6,719 nt of DNA, taken from contig VAZL01000576.1 in assembly GCA_005883445.1 (NCBI GenBank), positions 1-6,719 on the forward strand. The letters are read 5' to 3'. The notes under the pieces were generated by a model, which was given only the letters and a program-made list of their open reading frames with translations, was not told where the DNA came from and did not search any database. Below are positions 5,747 through 6,719 of the stretch, piece by piece. Source of the DNA: Alphaproteobacteria bacterium. GTDB taxonomy: Bacteria; Pseudomonadota; Alphaproteobacteria; Rhizobiales; Xanthobacteraceae. The position numbers and the translations under genes were made by a program. The stretch's first letter is position 1. Each line of letters opens with the position of its first letter.

Positions 5747-5759
5747 CGGCTCGCAGCCG
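5747..5759. terminator. short hairpin between the convergent GcrA-like gene and UPF0317 remnant
   Basis: CGGCT (5747-5751) and AGCCG (5755-5759) form a 5-bp stem with a 3-nt loop three bases after the GcrA-like stop. There is no T-run on either side, so it is at best a weak, possibly bidirectional, terminator. Confidence 0.2.
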
Positions 5760-5777
5760 GGTCCAACGCGACCATCA

Positions 5778-6525
5778 TCACATGATCGCGAATTCGCTGT
5801 TGCGCCGGTCGGTGACCAGCATGCTGCCGGGATAATGGGTGATGCAAAATTCGGTTGACCGGCACCGGGTCGCCGTAATCGGGCTTCATCAGGTCGGCGA
5901 TGCCGATCAGCTCCGGCTTGCCGATATGCACCGGCGCCCCGTGCACCGCCGGGAAGCGCGTGGTGATCTGGATGGCGCGGATCGCATCCGCGGGCTTCAT
6001 CGGCCGCATCGATACGACCATCGGCCCATGGAATGGGCCGGCGGGCGTGGTCGCAATGGAGGTGCGATACATCGGCACCGTGGCGTTGCAGGTGATGTGG
6101 CGCAGTTCGATGCCGTCCTCCACCAGCGCCTCCTCGAACGAGAACGAGCAGCCCAGCACGAAGGCGACGAGATCGCCGCGCCATTGGGCGCGGATGTCGG
6201 TAGGCTCATCGACAAGCTTGCCATTCCGGAAAACCCGGTAACGCGGCAGGTCGGTGCGGATGTCGAGGTCGTCGGCGAGCGTCGGCAACCGAAAGTCGCC
6301 GGGCGCCGAAGCCGCCAGCAGCGGGCAGGGTTTGGGATTGAGCTGGCAGAACCGCAGGAAATCACCCGCGAGGTTGGCCGGCAAAATGGCGAGATTGCCC
6401 TGCACGTAGCCGGGGGCGACGCCGGCCGTCTGACCCTTGAAAGTGCCGGCGCGGGCCGCAAGCCGCGCGTCACGGCCGGTCTGCGGGGTGGCGGACGGTT
6501 TGCGAGACGTGGCGAGAACCGACAT
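5778..6525 (-). pseudogene. UPF0317/DUF1445 (YcsI-type) putative hydro-lyase, broken by internal deletion and frameshift
   Basis: The first 223 residues (ATG at 6525, AGGAGA ribosome-binding site) are a good UPF0317 sequence: TAGVAPGYVQGNLAILP (33-49), RTDLPRYRVFR (90-100), GCSFSFE (125-131), PMYRT (151-155), VSMRP (171-175) and RFPAVHGAPVH (190-200). The family is annotated as putative hydro-lyase and is related to mammalian D-glutamate cyclase; its bacterial reaction is not firmly known. After GDPVPV (ending at 5857) the frame runs into foreign sequence to a stop at 5701, overlapping the GcrA-like gene. The adjacent frame, 5855-5778, encodes the usual family ending (EFCITHYPGSMLVTDRRN, then a TGA at 5778-5780). 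The block normally between, which carries the conserved PVFWACGVTPQ motif, is absent. So more than about 20 codons are lost and the frame is changed, too much for a single-base sequencing error. The product should be inactive unless the altered C-terminus is tolerated. Confidence 0.85.
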
Positions 6526-6573
6526 GGCGTTCTCCTGTCGGGCGCTAGCCGAAAATGCCGGCGCCGGTTGCCT

Positions 6574-6601
6574 ATCTTATCATCAGGCGGCGGGCGGAAA
6601 A
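6574..6601 (-). promoter_or_regulatory. candidate promoter of the UPF0317 remnant
   Basis: On the minus strand TAAGAT (6579-6574) resembles a -10 and is directly preceded by TGA, an extended -10 (TGN). TTTTCC (6601-6596) is a poor -35 at 16 bp. It lies about 50 bp before the ATG at 6525, with a CCGGCGCCGG palindrome (6558-6567) in the presumed leader. This is a weak but plausible promoter. Confidence 0.3.
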
Positions 6602-6687
6602 CCGGCTCCCTACTTGCAGGGTCGGGATCGGCTTAACCTCGAGCGATAAGCATGCCCGCGACACCCTGCCGCTCGTTGTGGGCGCGG

Positions 6688-6704
6688 GTATCCTGAAGTA
6701 TCCT
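6688..6704. repeat. two GTATCCT copies with a 10-bp period
   Basis: GTATCCT occurs at 6688-6694 and 6698-6704, on the same face of the helix. It sits at the right edge in non-coding DNA (6526-6719 holds no gene that I can support), so its context is cut off. It could be a tandem binding site for a gene further right, or chance. Confidence 0.3.
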
Positions 6705-6719
6705 ACAAAACGTCAAGAT

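Noticed and set aside
5839..6636. 265-codon open frame on the plus strand opposite the UPF0317 remnant
   Set aside because: It has no family features, whereas the minus strand carries many UPF0317 motifs; the long frame is a by-product of composition.

Overview
The window is GC-rich (about two-thirds G+C in most genes) and looks like chromosomal DNA of an alphaproteobacterium, most likely of the Hyphomicrobiales (Bradyrhizobium/Rhodopseudomonas-like). The support is composition and codon use, a GcrA-type helix-turn-helix protein (GcrA is an alphaproteobacterial cell-cycle regulator), and the mix of families present. I saw no rRNA or tRNA gene, no CRISPR array, no insertion sequence and no phage structural gene.

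Layout. (1) 1-1266, plus: the C-terminal part of a UvrD/Rep-type helicase, cut by the left edge. (2) 3099-1337, minus: three genes in a row with gaps of 69 and 56 bp. In order of transcription they are a membrane-anchored coiled-coil protein, a membrane-anchored protein with four cysteines, and a single-domain globin. None of the three is placed in a named pathway. The globin has clearly lower G+C than its surroundings. (3) 3100-3312: a divergent promoter region with a 21-bp near-perfect palindrome. (4) 3313-5108, plus: a tight pair, a beta-hydroxyacid dehydrogenase (3-hydroxyisobutyrate dehydrogenase family) with an unusual C-terminal tail, then 11 bp downstream a metallo-beta-lactamase-fold hydrolase of the N-acyl-homoserine-lactonase type. 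A lactone or ester hydrolase next to a hydroxyacid dehydrogenase suggests two consecutive catabolic steps, but the substrate is unknown. (5) 5333-5743, plus: a small basic protein with a GcrA-like N-terminal HTH and a second HTH-like segment at its C-terminus. Its upstream region has two GANTC (CcrM-type) sites 14 bp apart and an inverted repeat. (6) 6525-5778, minus: a UPF0317/DUF1445 (YcsI-type) gene broken by an internal deletion that also shifts the frame; the normal C-terminal end is still readable in another frame.

The strongest points for follow-up are the two-HTH GcrA-like protein with clustered GANTC sites in front of it, the decayed UPF0317 gene, the palindrome between the divergent operons, and the low-G+C globin behind two envelope genes. 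I do not see a clear defence, secretion or mobile system.
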